A DNA stretch of 64,000 nt from contig NZ_BEWO01000013.1 in assembly GCF_002723975.1 (NCBI RefSeq), forward strand, positions 1-64,000, written 5' to 3'. Each line of letters begins with the position of its first letter. The first letter of the stretch is position 1. This document shows positions 28,114 through 36,415 of this stretch, piece by piece. This DNA comes from Gluconobacter japonicus (GTDB lineage Bacteria; Pseudomonadota; Alphaproteobacteria; Acetobacterales; Acetobacteraceae). The position numbers and the translations under genes are program-made. Below the pieces are notes generated by a model. That model worked only from the letters and a program-made list of their open reading frames with translations. It did not search any database and was not told the origin of the DNA.

Positions 28114-29664
28114 TCAGGCTGCCTGAACTGTACTAACCTTCGGTGCTGACGCACGTGCTGCTACAGCGCTTGCCGCATGTGGTGTCAGTGTACGCTGAAC
28201 CGCATTGTGCCAACCGTCGATCATGATGCGACGCTGTGCCGGATCCATCTTCGGAGAGAACAGACGCTCCTGCTCCCAGGTCGCAGCGACTTCATCAAGA
28301 TCTTTCCACAGCCCCACATGCAATCCCGCCAGGAAGGCTGCACCAATCGCCGTGGTTTCAACATTGACCGGACGCTCGACATCAGCCTTGAGCATGCTGG
28401 CCAGGAACTGGGCGAACCAGTCATTGGCAGCCATACCGCCGTCGATCCGCAGCGTCTTGGCCCGCATGGCCCCATCCTGACGCATGGCATGAAGAAGGTC
28501 ATATGTCTGGTAAGCAACGGATTCTAGCATCGCACGGGCAATATGAGCCTGCGTTGAGCCCAGAGTCAGGCCGAAGATCATGCCGCGAGCTTCTGGGTCC
28601 CAGTGAGGTGCCCCAAGCCCAACGAAGGCCGGAACCATGTACACGCCGTGACTGTCAGGAATACGCGTTGCCATGTCATCGGTCTGGGAGGCATGGGTGA
28701 TGAGTTGCAGACCATCGCGCAGCCATTTGATGCCGGCGCCAGCCACGAAAATGGAGCCTTCAAGGGCATAAGTCGTCTTATCGCCAATCCGATAACCAAT
28801 CGTCGTCAGAAGACGGTTGTTGGACTGGATCGGCTTTTCTCCGGTGTTGAGCAGCATGAAGCAGCCCGTTCCGTAGGTTGCCTTGGCCATACCCTCCTCA
28901 AAACAGGCCTGTCCGATCAGTGCTGCATGCTGGTCGCCAGCCATACCGCCGATGACAACGGACTCACCGAACAGTTCCGGATCGGTCCGACCGAATTCAC
29001 AACTGTTATCCTGCACGTCCGGGAGAAGCGCACGCGGCACGTTAAACAGGCTCAGCAGTTCATCATCCCACTGGAGGGTATGAATATTGAACAGGGACGT
29101 GCGGCAGGCATTTGTGATGTCAGTTGCATGCTTCTTGCCACCCGTCAGGCGCCACAGAAGGAAGCTGTCTATTGTGCCAGCAGCAAGCTCACCAGCTTCG
29201 GCACGCTGACGCGCTCCCTGAACATGATCCAGCGTCCAGGCAATCTTGCTGGCAGAAAAATACGGGTCCAGCAGAAGACCGGTCTTCTCCCGCACCAGCT
29301 CTTCGGCCCCCTGGTCCCGCAGGCGGTTACATTCACTGGCCGTGCGGCGATCCTGCCAGACAAGCGCGTTATGAATGGGCTTGCCCGTCTTGCGGTCCCA
29401 GATCACCACCGTCTCGCGTTGGTTCGTAATCCCAATCGCTGCAATCCGGCCAACGCCGCCTGCTGTGGAAATGGCTTCACGCGCCGTTTCAAGAACATCT
29501 TCCCAGATGTCTTCCACATCGTGTTCCACCCAGCCCAGTTCAGGGTAGTGCTGAGGAAACTCGCTGCGGGATATCGACAGAGCTTTGGCATTGCGATCAA
29601 AAACAATGCTGCGGGTTGAGGTTGTGCCCTGATCGATTGCCAGGATGCAGTCTTTCTGTGTCAT
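28114..29664 (-). CDS. glpK: Glycerol kinase
   Basis: From the ATG at 29664 (GGAGTA eight bases upstream) the protein has 516 residues, within the normal range. FGGY-kinase landmarks are [11 protein letters not shown] at 9-19 (phosphate loop), [18 protein letters not shown], the central [29 protein letters not shown], and the C-terminal [15 protein letters not shown]. It phosphorylates glycerol to sn-glycerol 3-phosphate. It is the last gene of the glpR-glpD-glpF-glpK group, 25 bases behind glpF. Confidence 0.96.
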   Translation of the reverse strand: MTQKDCILAIDQGTTSTRSIVFDRNAKALSISRSEFPQHYPELGWVEHDVEDIWEDVLETAREAISTAGGVGRIAAIGITNQRETVVIWDRKTGKPIHNALVWQDRRTASECNRLRDQGAEELVREKTGLLLDPYFSASKIAWTLDHVQGARQRAEAGELAAGTIDSFLLWRLTGGKKHATDITNACRTSLFNIHTLQWDDELLSLFNVPRALLPDVQDNSCEFGRTDPELFGESVVIGGMAGDQHAALIGQACFEEGMAKATYGTGCFMLLNTGEKPIQSNNRLLTTIGYRIGDKTTYALEGSIFVAGAGIKWLRDGLQLITHASQTDDMATRIPDSHGVYMVPAFVGLGAPHWDPEARGMIFGLTLGSTQAHIARAMLESVAYQTYDLLHAMRQDGAMRAKTLRIDGGMAANDWFAQFLASMLKADVERPVNVETTAIGAAFLAGLHVGLWKDLDEVAATWEQERLFSPKMDPAQRRIMIDGWHNAVQRTLTPHAASAVAARASAPKVSTVQAA

Positions 29665-29689
29665 GGTACTTACTCCGGAAACGGACAGA

Positions 29690-30592
29690 TCAGGAGACCT
29701 TGTCGATGACGGGGCCTGTGGAAGCAGGCGCGGAAGGGTTCGAGACAACAAGAACAGGTTCGGACGTGTTTAGCGCTTCAGATACGGACGCAGTTGTTAC
29801 GAGAGACACCCGTGGCATGAAGGGACGCAGACCGTACTGATAAATCGCAGCACCGATCGGACCACCCACCATAGGCGCAGCAATCGGAACCCACCAGTAA
29901 TTGGACGGAGCCGGAATAGCGGCCTGCCCCCAACCTGCGAAGAAGCAGAACAGACGCGGGCCAAAGTCACGAGCCGGGTTGATGGCCCATGCCTCCAGAT
30001 AACCGGCAGAAGCACCGATAATAGCGACCAGAAGACCAATAATCAGCGCACCGGAATTCGCCTGTGGAGCCTGCGTATTATACTGACATGTTACGGCAAA
30101 GATACCGAATACAAGAATACCTGTCAGAACGGCTTCATCCCAGAATGCATGCGATACACTGATGAAGTCACCTGGATGGGTGAAGAACACACCAGCAGAG
30201 CCACCATCAAGCGCACGCGTCAGGCCATGAGCAGCATTGTAGTGATCAATGACGGGTACATACATTGAATACACCAGCGCTGCGCCAGCCAGTCCACCCA
30301 GCACCTGCGCGCCGATATAGGGCACGACCTTCTTCCAGGAGAACCCTCGGAAGAGCGCGAGTGACAACGTCACGGCCGGATTGGCGTGCGTCCCGCTGAC
30401 CGCACCGGTCGCGTAGATCGCAACCGTGACAGCCAGCCCCCAGACGATACAGACGCCCCAGTATGCCGTCTTGTACGGGCTGGGATCGTAGAGCGAATAC
30501 ATGGCAGCAACGCCATCTCCGAAGAGGATGATGATGGCGACGGCAAAGAACTCAGCGAGGAGTTCACCAAGGTAGCGTTTATTCTCTGACAT
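29690..30592 (-). CDS. glpF: Glycerol uptake facilitator (aquaglyceroporin)
   Basis: From the ATG at 30592 the protein has 300 residues and six membrane spans plus two half-helices. Both pore motifs are intact: NPAV in [17 protein letters not shown] and NPAR in [14 protein letters not shown]. The Asp after the second NPAR is the residue that marks glycerol facilitators. The C-terminus runs about 30 residues past the last span and is Ser/Thr/Val-rich, longer than in E. coli GlpF. It allows passive glycerol entry and may also admit the small polyols of the neighbouring cluster, which has no transporter of its own. Confidence 0.94.
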   Translation of the reverse strand: MSENKRYLGELLAEFFAVAIIILFGDGVAAMYSLYDPSPYKTAYWGVCIVWGLAVTVAIYATGAVSGTHANPAVTLSLALFRGFSWKKVVPYIGAQVLGGLAGAALVYSMYVPVIDHYNAAHGLTRALDGGSAGVFFTHPGDFISVSHAFWDEAVLTGILVFGIFAVTCQYNTQAPQANSGALIIGLLVAIIGASAGYLEAWAINPARDFGPRLFCFFAGWGQAAIPAPSNYWWVPIAAPMVGGPIGAAIYQYGLRPFMPRVSLVTTASVSEALNTSEPVLVVSNPSAPASTGPVIDKVS

Positions 30593-30629
30593 GACCGGAT
30601 ATCCGACATGAAAAGTGAAGAGAAGAAGA

Positions 30630-32210
30630 TCAGGCGACGTCCTGCCGCCATGTCTGGGATGCTTCGGAACCTGTCGGACGATCCGTCCCGACACGTTCTT
30701 CCATATAAGTCTGAAGGGCCGCTTTCTCAGCATCGGTCATGAACAGACCAAGCTTGGACCGACGCCACAGAATGTCCTCAGCAGAGCGCGCCCATTCGTT
30801 GTCGATCAGATAATCGACTTCACGAGCACTCAGCGTCGCACCGAACCACTGCCCCATCTCGGTTTCGGCAGCCGTTGCGATATCGAAAGCCCTCAGACCG
30901 TAGTTCCGCACCAGACGCCATGCCGTTTTCGGTGTCAGGTGAGGTGCGTAAGCCTGAAGCTTCGCGACCTGACGATCAAACTCCGCAGAAGCGAAATCAC
31001 CACCCGGAAGCGGAGTGTCTGCCGTCCAGGACGGACCACCCAGTACGGGAAGATACGTTACCAGCTTTTCAAGCGCATGCTCTGCCAGCTTACGGAACGT
31101 TGTGATCTTGCCACCAAAGACGGACAGGATGGGCGCACCAGATGCGTCGACATCCAGCACATAGTCGCGCGTCACGGCAGACGCATTGCCGGAATTGTCG
31201 TCATACAAAGGACGAACGCCAGCATAGGTCCAGACCACATCATCCGGGCTAACGGATTTCTGAAAATAGCGGTTCACGCTCTCGCAGAGATACTGGATCT
31301 CGGCCTTCGAAATCTCGACCTTGCCCGGATCCTGCTCCCAAGGAACATCCGTCGTGCCGATCAGCGTAAAGTCCTGCTCATACGGGATTGCAAACACGAT
31401 GCGCTTGTCTGGATTCTGAAGGATGTAAGCCTGCTTACTTTCGAACAGGCGCGGCACAACGATGTGGCTGCCTTTGACCAGGCGCACCTTGTTCTTGCTG
31501 GCAACGCCAACGCGAGCCTGAAGCAGCTCCGCAACCCATGGGCCAGCAGCGTTGATGATTGCCTTCGCCTGAACTGTCCGCGTCTCGCCGCTTACACGAT
31601 CAAGAAGAGTAGCCGCCCAGAGTTGCGATCCACGTTCTGCGTTGATCAACTGTGTGCGTGTATTGATCGAAGCACCAAGACGCGCTGCGTCCATCGCATT
31701 CAGTACAACCAGACGGCTATCCTGCACCCAGCCATCGGAATACTCGAAGCCACGGACATAGTCGCTCTTGAGCGGACGACCCGTCACATCAGTCCGCAGA
31801 TCGACTGCGCGTGTCTTGGGAAGCGTCATGGTCGTGCAGAGATGATCGTAAAGGAACAGGCCCGTACGCAGCAGCCATGCTGGCCGCAATATTTTGGAGT
31901 GCGGCAGAACAAAGCGCATGGGCCAGATGATGTGCGGTGCGATCTTCAGCAATCGCTCACGCTCGATCAGAGCCTCACGAACAAGCCGGAACTCATAATA
32001 TTCCAGATACCGAAGCCCACCATGGATCAGCTTCGTGCTGGCAGAAGAGGTATGACTCGCCAGATCGTCCTGCTCCACGAGCAGAACACTAGCGCCACGG
32101 CCTGCGGCATCACGCGCGATGCCGCAGCCATTGATGCCTCCACCGACGACAAGCACGTCATAAGGCGCGCTCTCACGGTTCAAAGGCGAAACTTCACGAA
32201 TCGATGACAT
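30630..32210 (-). CDS. glpD: Aerobic glycerol-3-phosphate dehydrogenase
   Basis: The 526-residue flavoprotein has the FAD motif VLVVGGGINGCGIARDAAGRG at the N-terminus, TKLIHGGLRYLEYYEFRLVREAL (substrate and FAD binding), IINAAGPWVAEL, and YAGVRPLYDD in the middle. It oxidises sn-glycerol 3-phosphate to dihydroxyacetone phosphate at the membrane and reduces ubiquinone. The gene follows glpR by 120 bases, where a GlpR-box match lies, and precedes glpF by 37 bases. It is a paralogue of the GlpD-like protein at 37.4-39.1 kb. Confidence 0.95.
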   Translation of the reverse strand: MSSIREVSPLNRESAPYDVLVVGGGINGCGIARDAAGRGASVLLVEQDDLASHTSSASTKLIHGGLRYLEYYEFRLVREALIERERLLKIAPHIIWPMRFVLPHSKILRPAWLLRTGLFLYDHLCTTMTLPKTRAVDLRTDVTGRPLKSDYVRGFEYSDGWVQDSRLVVLNAMDAARLGASINTRTQLINAERGSQLWAATLLDRVSGETRTVQAKAIINAAGPWVAELLQARVGVASKNKVRLVKGSHIVVPRLFESKQAYILQNPDKRIVFAIPYEQDFTLIGTTDVPWEQDPGKVEISKAEIQYLCESVNRYFQKSVSPDDVVWTYAGVRPLYDDNSGNASAVTRDYVLDVDASGAPILSVFGGKITTFRKLAEHALEKLVTYLPVLGGPSWTADTPLPGGDFASAEFDRQVAKLQAYAPHLTPKTAWRLVRNYGLRAFDIATAAETEMGQWFGATLSAREVDYLIDNEWARSAEDILWRRSKLGLFMTDAEKAALQTYMEERVGTDRPTGSEASQTWRQDVA

Positions 32211-32248
32211 AACACTCTCCTGTCACCACGCTCCAAAACGAGCATCTG

Positions 32249-32268
32249 ATGTTCGTTTTCGCGCATAT
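32249..32268 (-). promoter_or_regulatory. GlpR-type operator ahead of glpD
   Basis: The 20-base element has the half-sites ATGTTCG and CGCATAT around a TTTT centre and closely resembles the E. coli GlpR box (half-site TGTTCG). A second, weaker pair of half-sites (GAACGATAAA and ATTCGTTTTATAAC) lies 32269-32310. They lie 40-100 bases before the glpD start, so GlpR should repress glpDFK and induction would follow glycerol 3-phosphate. Confidence 0.7.
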
Positions 32269-32330
32269 TGAACGATAAAGTAAAGACCCTTATTCGTTTT
32301 ATAACAGATTAGTGTTCTTTTTTTCGCGCT

Positions 32331-33116
32331 CTACTGTGATATTTTGGCGATATGAAGTGTGACGTTCGCCGCATCCAGAAGGACTTTGAACTCTTCTGAA
32401 ACAGGCCGGTCAGTAATCAGATCATCAATATCCGCAAGGCCGCCCACACGCCCCATAGGCAGGCGACTGAACTTCGTATGGTCAGCCAGCAGCAGAACGC
32501 GCTGAGAATTTCGAAGAATCGTGCGGGCGCACTGGATTTCAGACAGGTCGAAATCCAGGAGTGTTCCGTCTTCCGCAATGCCGCTGATTCCAATCACGCC
32601 GTATTCGGTTCGAAAGGAATCCAGCGTTTCAATGGCCGCAGCTCCAAGAATTGCTCCGTCCTTCGGGCGCAGCTCCCCTGCACAGATCACAGTCCGGAAA
32701 TCGGGTCGCCCGGAGATCAGAGAGGCAACATGCAAGTTATTGGTCACAACCCTGAGGTCACGATGCCCCCCAAGAGAACGGGCAAAAGCCTCCGTTGTTG
32801 TGCCAATATTGATGAAGAGAGACGAGCGATCCGGGATAAGGGCAGCCGCACATCGCCCAATGGCGTCCTTGGCTTTGAGATTCAGGATCTGCCGCTCGTT
32901 ATAGGCAATATTCTCAATTGTGGAGTTCGGCGTGGCACCCCCGTGATGTCGGGTCAGAAGCCCCTGTTCGGCCAAAAAGCCAATATCGCGCCGAATGGTC
33001 TGAACAGCGACATCAAACTGCTGCGCCAGATCCTCATTGGAGACATATCCCTGGCTCCGGACGAGGCGAATGATCTGATCCTGGCGAGGATTGATCCGAA
33101 CGGGAAGAGTGTTCAT
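32331..33116 (-). CDS. glpR: Glycerol-3-phosphate regulon repressor (DeoR family)
   Basis: The 261-residue protein has a DeoR helix-turn-helix (VSNEDLAQQFDVAVQTIRRDIGFLAEQGLLTRHHGGA, about 25-61). The effector domain is the DeoR C-terminal sensor fold with SSLFINIGTTTEAFA, LRVVTNNLHVA and LLADHTKFSR. The length and closeness to glpD, with a GlpR-box match between them, support GlpR. It lies 120 bases upstream of glpD in the same direction. An 8-base perfect inverted repeat (33123-33146) lies directly before its start. Confidence 0.9.
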   Translation of the reverse strand: MNTLPVRINPRQDQIIRLVRSQGYVSNEDLAQQFDVAVQTIRRDIGFLAEQGLLTRHHGGATPNSTIENIAYNERQILNLKAKDAIGRCAAALIPDRSSLFINIGTTTEAFARSLGGHRDLRVVTNNLHVASLISGRPDFRTVICAGELRPKDGAILGAAAIETLDSFRTEYGVIGISGIAEDGTLLDFDLSEIQCARTILRNSQRVLLLADHTKFSRLPMGRVGGLADIDDLITDRPVSEEFKVLLDAANVTLHIAKISQ

Positions 33117-33122
33117 AGGAAT

Positions 33123-33146
33123 TGACCTGACATGATTTTCAGGTCA
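33123..33146 (-). promoter_or_regulatory. Inverted repeat directly before glpR
   Basis: TGACCTGA (33123-33130) and TCAGGTCA (33139-33146) form a perfect eight-base inverted repeat with an eight-base spacer, seven bases before the glpR start. It could be an operator, or a hairpin that hides the ribosome-binding site. It does not resemble the GlpR box. Confidence 0.4.
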
Positions 33147-33203
33147 GTGTGACAACCCGAACAAAAACGCGCAATCACGAACTTTCCTTTCTGCCCTACC
33201 CCC

Positions 33204-33518
33204 TCACCCTTCAATGTTCTGAAGCACCAGAAACCCCTCGAACACCGGCGGCCCGACAGTCAAAACCTTGCCCTGCCCTGCACCAGCGTGCGCTGCACGA
33301 AACTGTTCTGACTGCGTCCAGCCGATAAAGGCTTCGTAAGACTCCCACACAGTGTGAGACGCATAAAGGATATGATCCTCCCGCTCTGGCCCCTGCAGAA
33401 ACTGGAAGCTGATGAACCCTGGCACCGTCCTGAGCAGAACCTCACGTTCCAGCCAGCGAGCACGAAAAGCCTCTTCGCTATCAGGGCGGACTTTGAAACG
33501 GTTCATTGCGATATACAT
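33204..33518 (-). CDS. Antibiotic-biosynthesis-monooxygenase (ABM) domain protein
   Basis: The 104-residue protein is a single ABM/dimeric alpha-beta barrel domain: MYIAMNRFKVRPDSEEAFRARW at the start, the PGFISFQFLQG strand, and HTVWESYEAFIGWTQSEQFRAAH. Such proteins include haem-degrading monooxygenases (IsdG/HmoA-like) and quinone monooxygenases, with many of unknown activity. It lies between the beta-propeller gene (59 bases upstream) and glpR. No catalytic triad can be assigned with confidence. Confidence 0.75.
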   Translation of the reverse strand: MYIAMNRFKVRPDSEEAFRARWLEREVLLRTVPGFISFQFLQGPEREDHILYASHTVWESYEAFIGWTQSEQFRAAHAGAGQGKVLTVGPPVFEGFLVLQNIEG

Positions 33519-33576
33519 GATCTCTTCCTGTGATGGTGGTCTGCTTCAAAGGGGAGAAATGAAATTGTGAACGTCT

Positions 33577-34518
33577 TCAGAAAAACCCGAGTGTCTCACA
33601 ACCTGATCCGGCTTGAACCGTCCTGAGAGGTTTTCGACCCACAAGATCGATCTCGGTCAGTGTGCCATCTTCCTCGTTCGCGACAATCACTGTCGTTCCG
33701 TCTGGTCGAAAGGCTGCATCCATCGGTTTTTGACCCACAGCAACAGGATACTGGTCCCATTGAGGCAGGCTGATCAACGTGACGACAGGTTCGAAATCAC
33801 CCACAACAAGGAGCCATTGCCCGTCAGGGCTAAGGCGCACGATCTGAGCTGGCTTGCGATGATGCTTGAGCGGTATCTCCTGTCGCAACTCCCCTGCCTC
33901 CACATCCATCAGGAACAAGGAAGGTCGAAGAGCATTTGTCACGACAACAAATTTCTCATTCGGCAAATGTTCAATTCCTGCAACCGGCGCAGGAAGACTG
34001 ATCATTCGGTAGGCCTCATCCTCTCCGATGCGAATTACAGAAAGCGTCGCATCTTCTTCATTCTCGGTCAGGATCAACTGACGCCGAGGAAGAATAGTCA
34101 ATCGATGGCACTTGTTAGAGTGCGTGGAAAGAACACCCGTTACACTTCTGGTTTCCGGATCAATAACAGCCACCGCAGAACTGTTCTCGCAGCAGACATA
34201 TAATAACCCGTCTGGCCCAAAACGCAGAGTGTGAGGAGCCTGTAACGGCGTCAGATCGATATCAGAAATGCGCGTTTTGCTCTCAAGATCAATGACCGAA
34301 ACAAAATGATTGGGATTAGGATTATGACCGTGCACACCGTCCCCGAAAGCAGGGATAAATGCCAGTCCACGCTTATGATCAATTGCCAGTTCATGAGGAA
34401 GAACTGGCATATCGCCAATATAAGAAAGCGTTTCCAGCGTATCGGGATCAAGGAAAAGAACCTGAGCAGCTTTCTTATCGACAGCAATAAGCCCGTCACT
34501 GCGGCGGATACTTGTCAT
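33577..34518 (-). CDS. YVTN-type beta-propeller protein
   Basis: From the ATG at 34518 (GAGGAT about nine bases upstream) the protein has 313 residues and no signal peptide. It consists of repeated short blades such as SVIDLESKTRISDIDL, LRFGPDGLLYVCCENSSAVAVIDPETRSV, RLSPDGQWLLVVGDFEPVVTLISL and FRPDGTTVIVANEEDGTLTEIDL. This is the YVTN/lactonase-like seven-bladed propeller fold. It may be a lactonase acting on a sugar lactone or a ligand-binding scaffold. It is preceded by a 13-base inverted repeat in its leader. Confidence 0.7.
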   Translation of the reverse strand: MTSIRRSDGLIAVDKKAAQVLFLDPDTLETLSYIGDMPVLPHELAIDHKRGLAFIPAFGDGVHGHNPNPNHFVSVIDLESKTRISDIDLTPLQAPHTLRFGPDGLLYVCCENSSAVAVIDPETRSVTGVLSTHSNKCHRLTILPRRQLILTENEEDATLSVIRIGEDEAYRMISLPAPVAGIEHLPNEKFVVVTNALRPSLFLMDVEAGELRQEIPLKHHRKPAQIVRLSPDGQWLLVVGDFEPVVTLISLPQWDQYPVAVGQKPMDAAFRPDGTTVIVANEEDGTLTEIDLVGRKPLRTVQAGSGCETLGFF

Positions 34519-34533
34519 GGTCGCTATCCTCAA

Positions 34534-34570
34534 GCTCGTTTTTCAAAAACCTTCTTCTTGAAAAACGAGC
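34534..34570 (-). promoter_or_regulatory. Perfect 13-bp inverted repeat in the leader of the propeller gene
   Basis: GCTCGTTTTTCAA (34534-34546) and TTGAAAAACGAGC (34558-34570) are perfectly complementary, with an 11-base spacer. The repeat lies between the upstream DeoR gene stop and the propeller start, immediately 5' of its ribosome-binding site. No T run follows, so an operator or a leader hairpin controlling translation is more likely than a terminator. Confidence 0.55.
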
Positions 34571-34629
34571 CATGGAAGCAGCAGTTTTCAGCTTTACGCA
34601 GGCGAGAAATCACGAAAAAGCCAAGAGAA

Positions 34630-35454
34630 TTACGCCATTGCCAATTCTGGTAATGCGGTACCGCGCATATCCGCCACACGAAGATTGATTCCAGCCCTGA
34701 TCATACGATCTGCCACATCTTCAGACAGCCCGGAGTCCGTTATGACGGTATCAAAATCTGACAGATTGGCGAGATGGTTCAGTGCGCTGATGCCAAATTT
34801 ACGACTGTCGACCATCAAGACACGCCGATCAGCCATATTCATCAATGCACTCTTGGCCTTAATCAAGTCTTCATCCTGATGATACGCTGAAAGTCCATGA
34901 ATGGCGGAAGTCGACATAAAGAGCGTGTTAATCCGCAAGGACGTTACACTTCTCTCACACAGCACACCGAGAAATGCATCGAAAGTCGGATTATAATGGC
35001 CGCCCAAGGCTATGAGGTTGATATCTTTCGCCCGGCCTATTCTGGTACTGATCCCAAGGCTATTCGTCACAACGGTCAGTTGCCCGATCGCACTCAGCCG
35101 TTCAGACAGAAAACGGGACGTGGCGGAATCATCAAGCGCGATCGTATCGCCTTCTTCAATCAAATCCGCAGCGATGGCCGTTATACCAAGCTTTTCCTGA
35201 ACGGCCTGTCGCGTCCTGTGCATGATACTGCTGGCAGCAACGGCATTGGACAGAGTCGTCACACTCTCACCAACCTTACGGATCAGGCCCTGCGCAGCCA
35301 GTGCATGCAGGTCGCGGTTCATGGCTGCTCGCGTCATGGTGAAATGGGAGAGCATGTCCTGAATGAGGACACAGCCCTGCTCCGTCACATAGTCCAGCAC
35401 AGCCTGCCTGCGTGCGGAAATTCCACGACTTCCGGGAAGACAATCAGGGATCAT
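34630..35454 (-). CDS. DeoR-family regulator (paralogue 1 of the polyol cluster)
   Basis: The 274-residue protein has a DeoR winged helix near residues 20-55 (VLIQDMLSHFTMTRAAMNRDLHALAAQGLIRK) and a sensor domain with LDDSATSRFL, LTVVTNSLGIST and VLMVDSRKFGISALNHLA. It overlaps the TPI-like gene by four bases (ATGA), so the two are translated together. It is clearly related to the protein at 40975-41793: both share GxYN, GLVCEQ/GVLCER, LRxNTxFxSTSxIH and LMxxxDxxVLxVDSxKF. It differs from GlpR. It probably senses a phosphorylated intermediate of the pathway encoded around it. Confidence 0.88.
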   Translation of the reverse strand: MIPDCLPGSRGISARRQAVLDYVTEQGCVLIQDMLSHFTMTRAAMNRDLHALAAQGLIRKVGESVTTLSNAVAASSIMHRTRQAVQEKLGITAIAADLIEEGDTIALDDSATSRFLSERLSAIGQLTVVTNSLGISTRIGRAKDINLIALGGHYNPTFDAFLGVLCERSVTSLRINTLFMSTSAIHGLSAYHQDEDLIKAKSALMNMADRRVLMVDSRKFGISALNHLANLSDFDTVITDSGLSEDVADRMIRAGINLRVADMRGTALPELAMA

Positions 35455-36233
35455 GCCGGTGCCCTTTCTTCGATGACACGATCGATCAGTTTTTCAAAAT
35501 CAGGAACATTCCATCCTGCACGTCCGACAAACACACCATCGACATTTGGCTGTTCGACATAACTGCGTGCGTTATCCTGAGTAACGCTGCCACCATAGAG
35601 CAGCGGTACACGACCCCCGATCTCCACGCCCGCAATCTCAATCAGAACCTGCCGCAGACTGGTATGGACACGCGCTACACAGTCCGTATCGGCGGCACGC
35701 CCCCCTGCCCCGATGGCCCAGACAGGTTCATAAGCAATGAGGATATTCGGAAGATCCTCAACCGCAACATTATGCAAAGCGATCTTGAGTTGCCGCGCCA
35801 GCGTCTCATCCGTGACGCCATAATCATATTCATCAAGGCTTTCGCCAATACAAAGAAGCGGCTTCAGACCGTGACGCAAAGCAGCAGCCATTTTGCGACT
35901 CACCGTCCAATCCGTTTCAGCAAAATGCTGGCGGCGCTCGGAATGACCAATGAGCACGATATCGGCTCCACATTCCTCGATCATGCCAGGTGAGATTTCT
36001 CCGGTCCATGAACCGCTTTCTTCCCAGTGCATGTTCTGTGCACCTACCAGAACATCTGAATCCTTCAGTTTCTCTGCAACCACCTGAAGGGACGTGAAAG
36101 GTGCAATGATGAAAGGCTTTACACTCTCTGGAGGTTGATAGCTTTTCAGAGCTTCTGCGGCCGCAAGCGCCTCTGAGGGCCCTTTGTTCATTTTCCAGTT
36201 CGTGCCGATCCAGACCGTCTTGCGTGCCACCAT
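35451..36233 (-). CDS. Triosephosphate-isomerase-family enzyme, EryH-like variant
   Basis: The 260-residue TIM barrel keeps the catalytic residues Asn12 and Lys14 (NWKMN), His97 (LIGHSERR) and Glu169 (AYEPVWAIG), so it should catalyse an aldose-ketose phosphate isomerisation. Two segments deviate from ordinary TpiA. One is QNMHWEESGSWTGEIS at 67-81, and the other is the end VFVGRAGWNVPDFEKL in place of VGGASL. From memory, the EryH/TpiA2 isomerases of Brucella erythritol catabolism carry the same MHW...G-WTGEIS and GR-WNV features. The gene starts its own short unit with deoR paralogue 1. Either tetrulose-phosphate or triose-phosphate isomerase activity is possible. Confidence 0.75.
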   Translation of the reverse strand: MVARKTVWIGTNWKMNKGPSEALAAAEALKSYQPPESVKPFIIAPFTSLQVVAEKLKDSDVLVGAQNMHWEESGSWTGEISPGMIEECGADIVLIGHSERRQHFAETDWTVSRKMAAALRHGLKPLLCIGESLDEYDYGVTDETLARQLKIALHNVAVEDLPNILIAYEPVWAIGAGGRAADTDCVARVHTSLRQVLIEIAGVEIGGRVPLLYGGSVTQDNARSYVEQPNVDGVFVGRAGWNVPDFEKLIDRVIEERAPA

Positions 36234-36250
36234 TCATCTCCACAGAAAAA

Positions 36251-36301
36251 GAGCGATCACCGATTCTTTATCGCTCAACATAAGATAGCTTTAGCGATAA
36301 A
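36251..36301 (-). promoter_or_regulatory. Candidate operator of the TPI-like/deoR unit
   Basis: Three copies of the half-site AGCGAT occur: 36252-36257, its complement within TTTATCGCT at 36267-36275, and AGCGATAAA at 36293-36301. The last two form a nine-base perfect inverted repeat with a 17-base spacer. All lie 20-70 bases before the isomerase start, the usual place for a DeoR-type repressor. Confidence 0.55.
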
Positions 36302-36415
36302 CTCTAACACTCCAAACAAAGGAATGTGCAAAACGAATGATATTTTCCATTCAACTCTCCGCGCCTGACACTCACGGACAGACACGGAGAGCATGAAATA
36401 AAGGGCCCGTTAGAG

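Noticed and set aside
30615-32207. 530-residue plus-strand frame opposite glpD
   Set aside because: The minus strand encodes an unmistakable glycerol-3-phosphate dehydrogenase over the same interval; the plus frame has no protein-like features.
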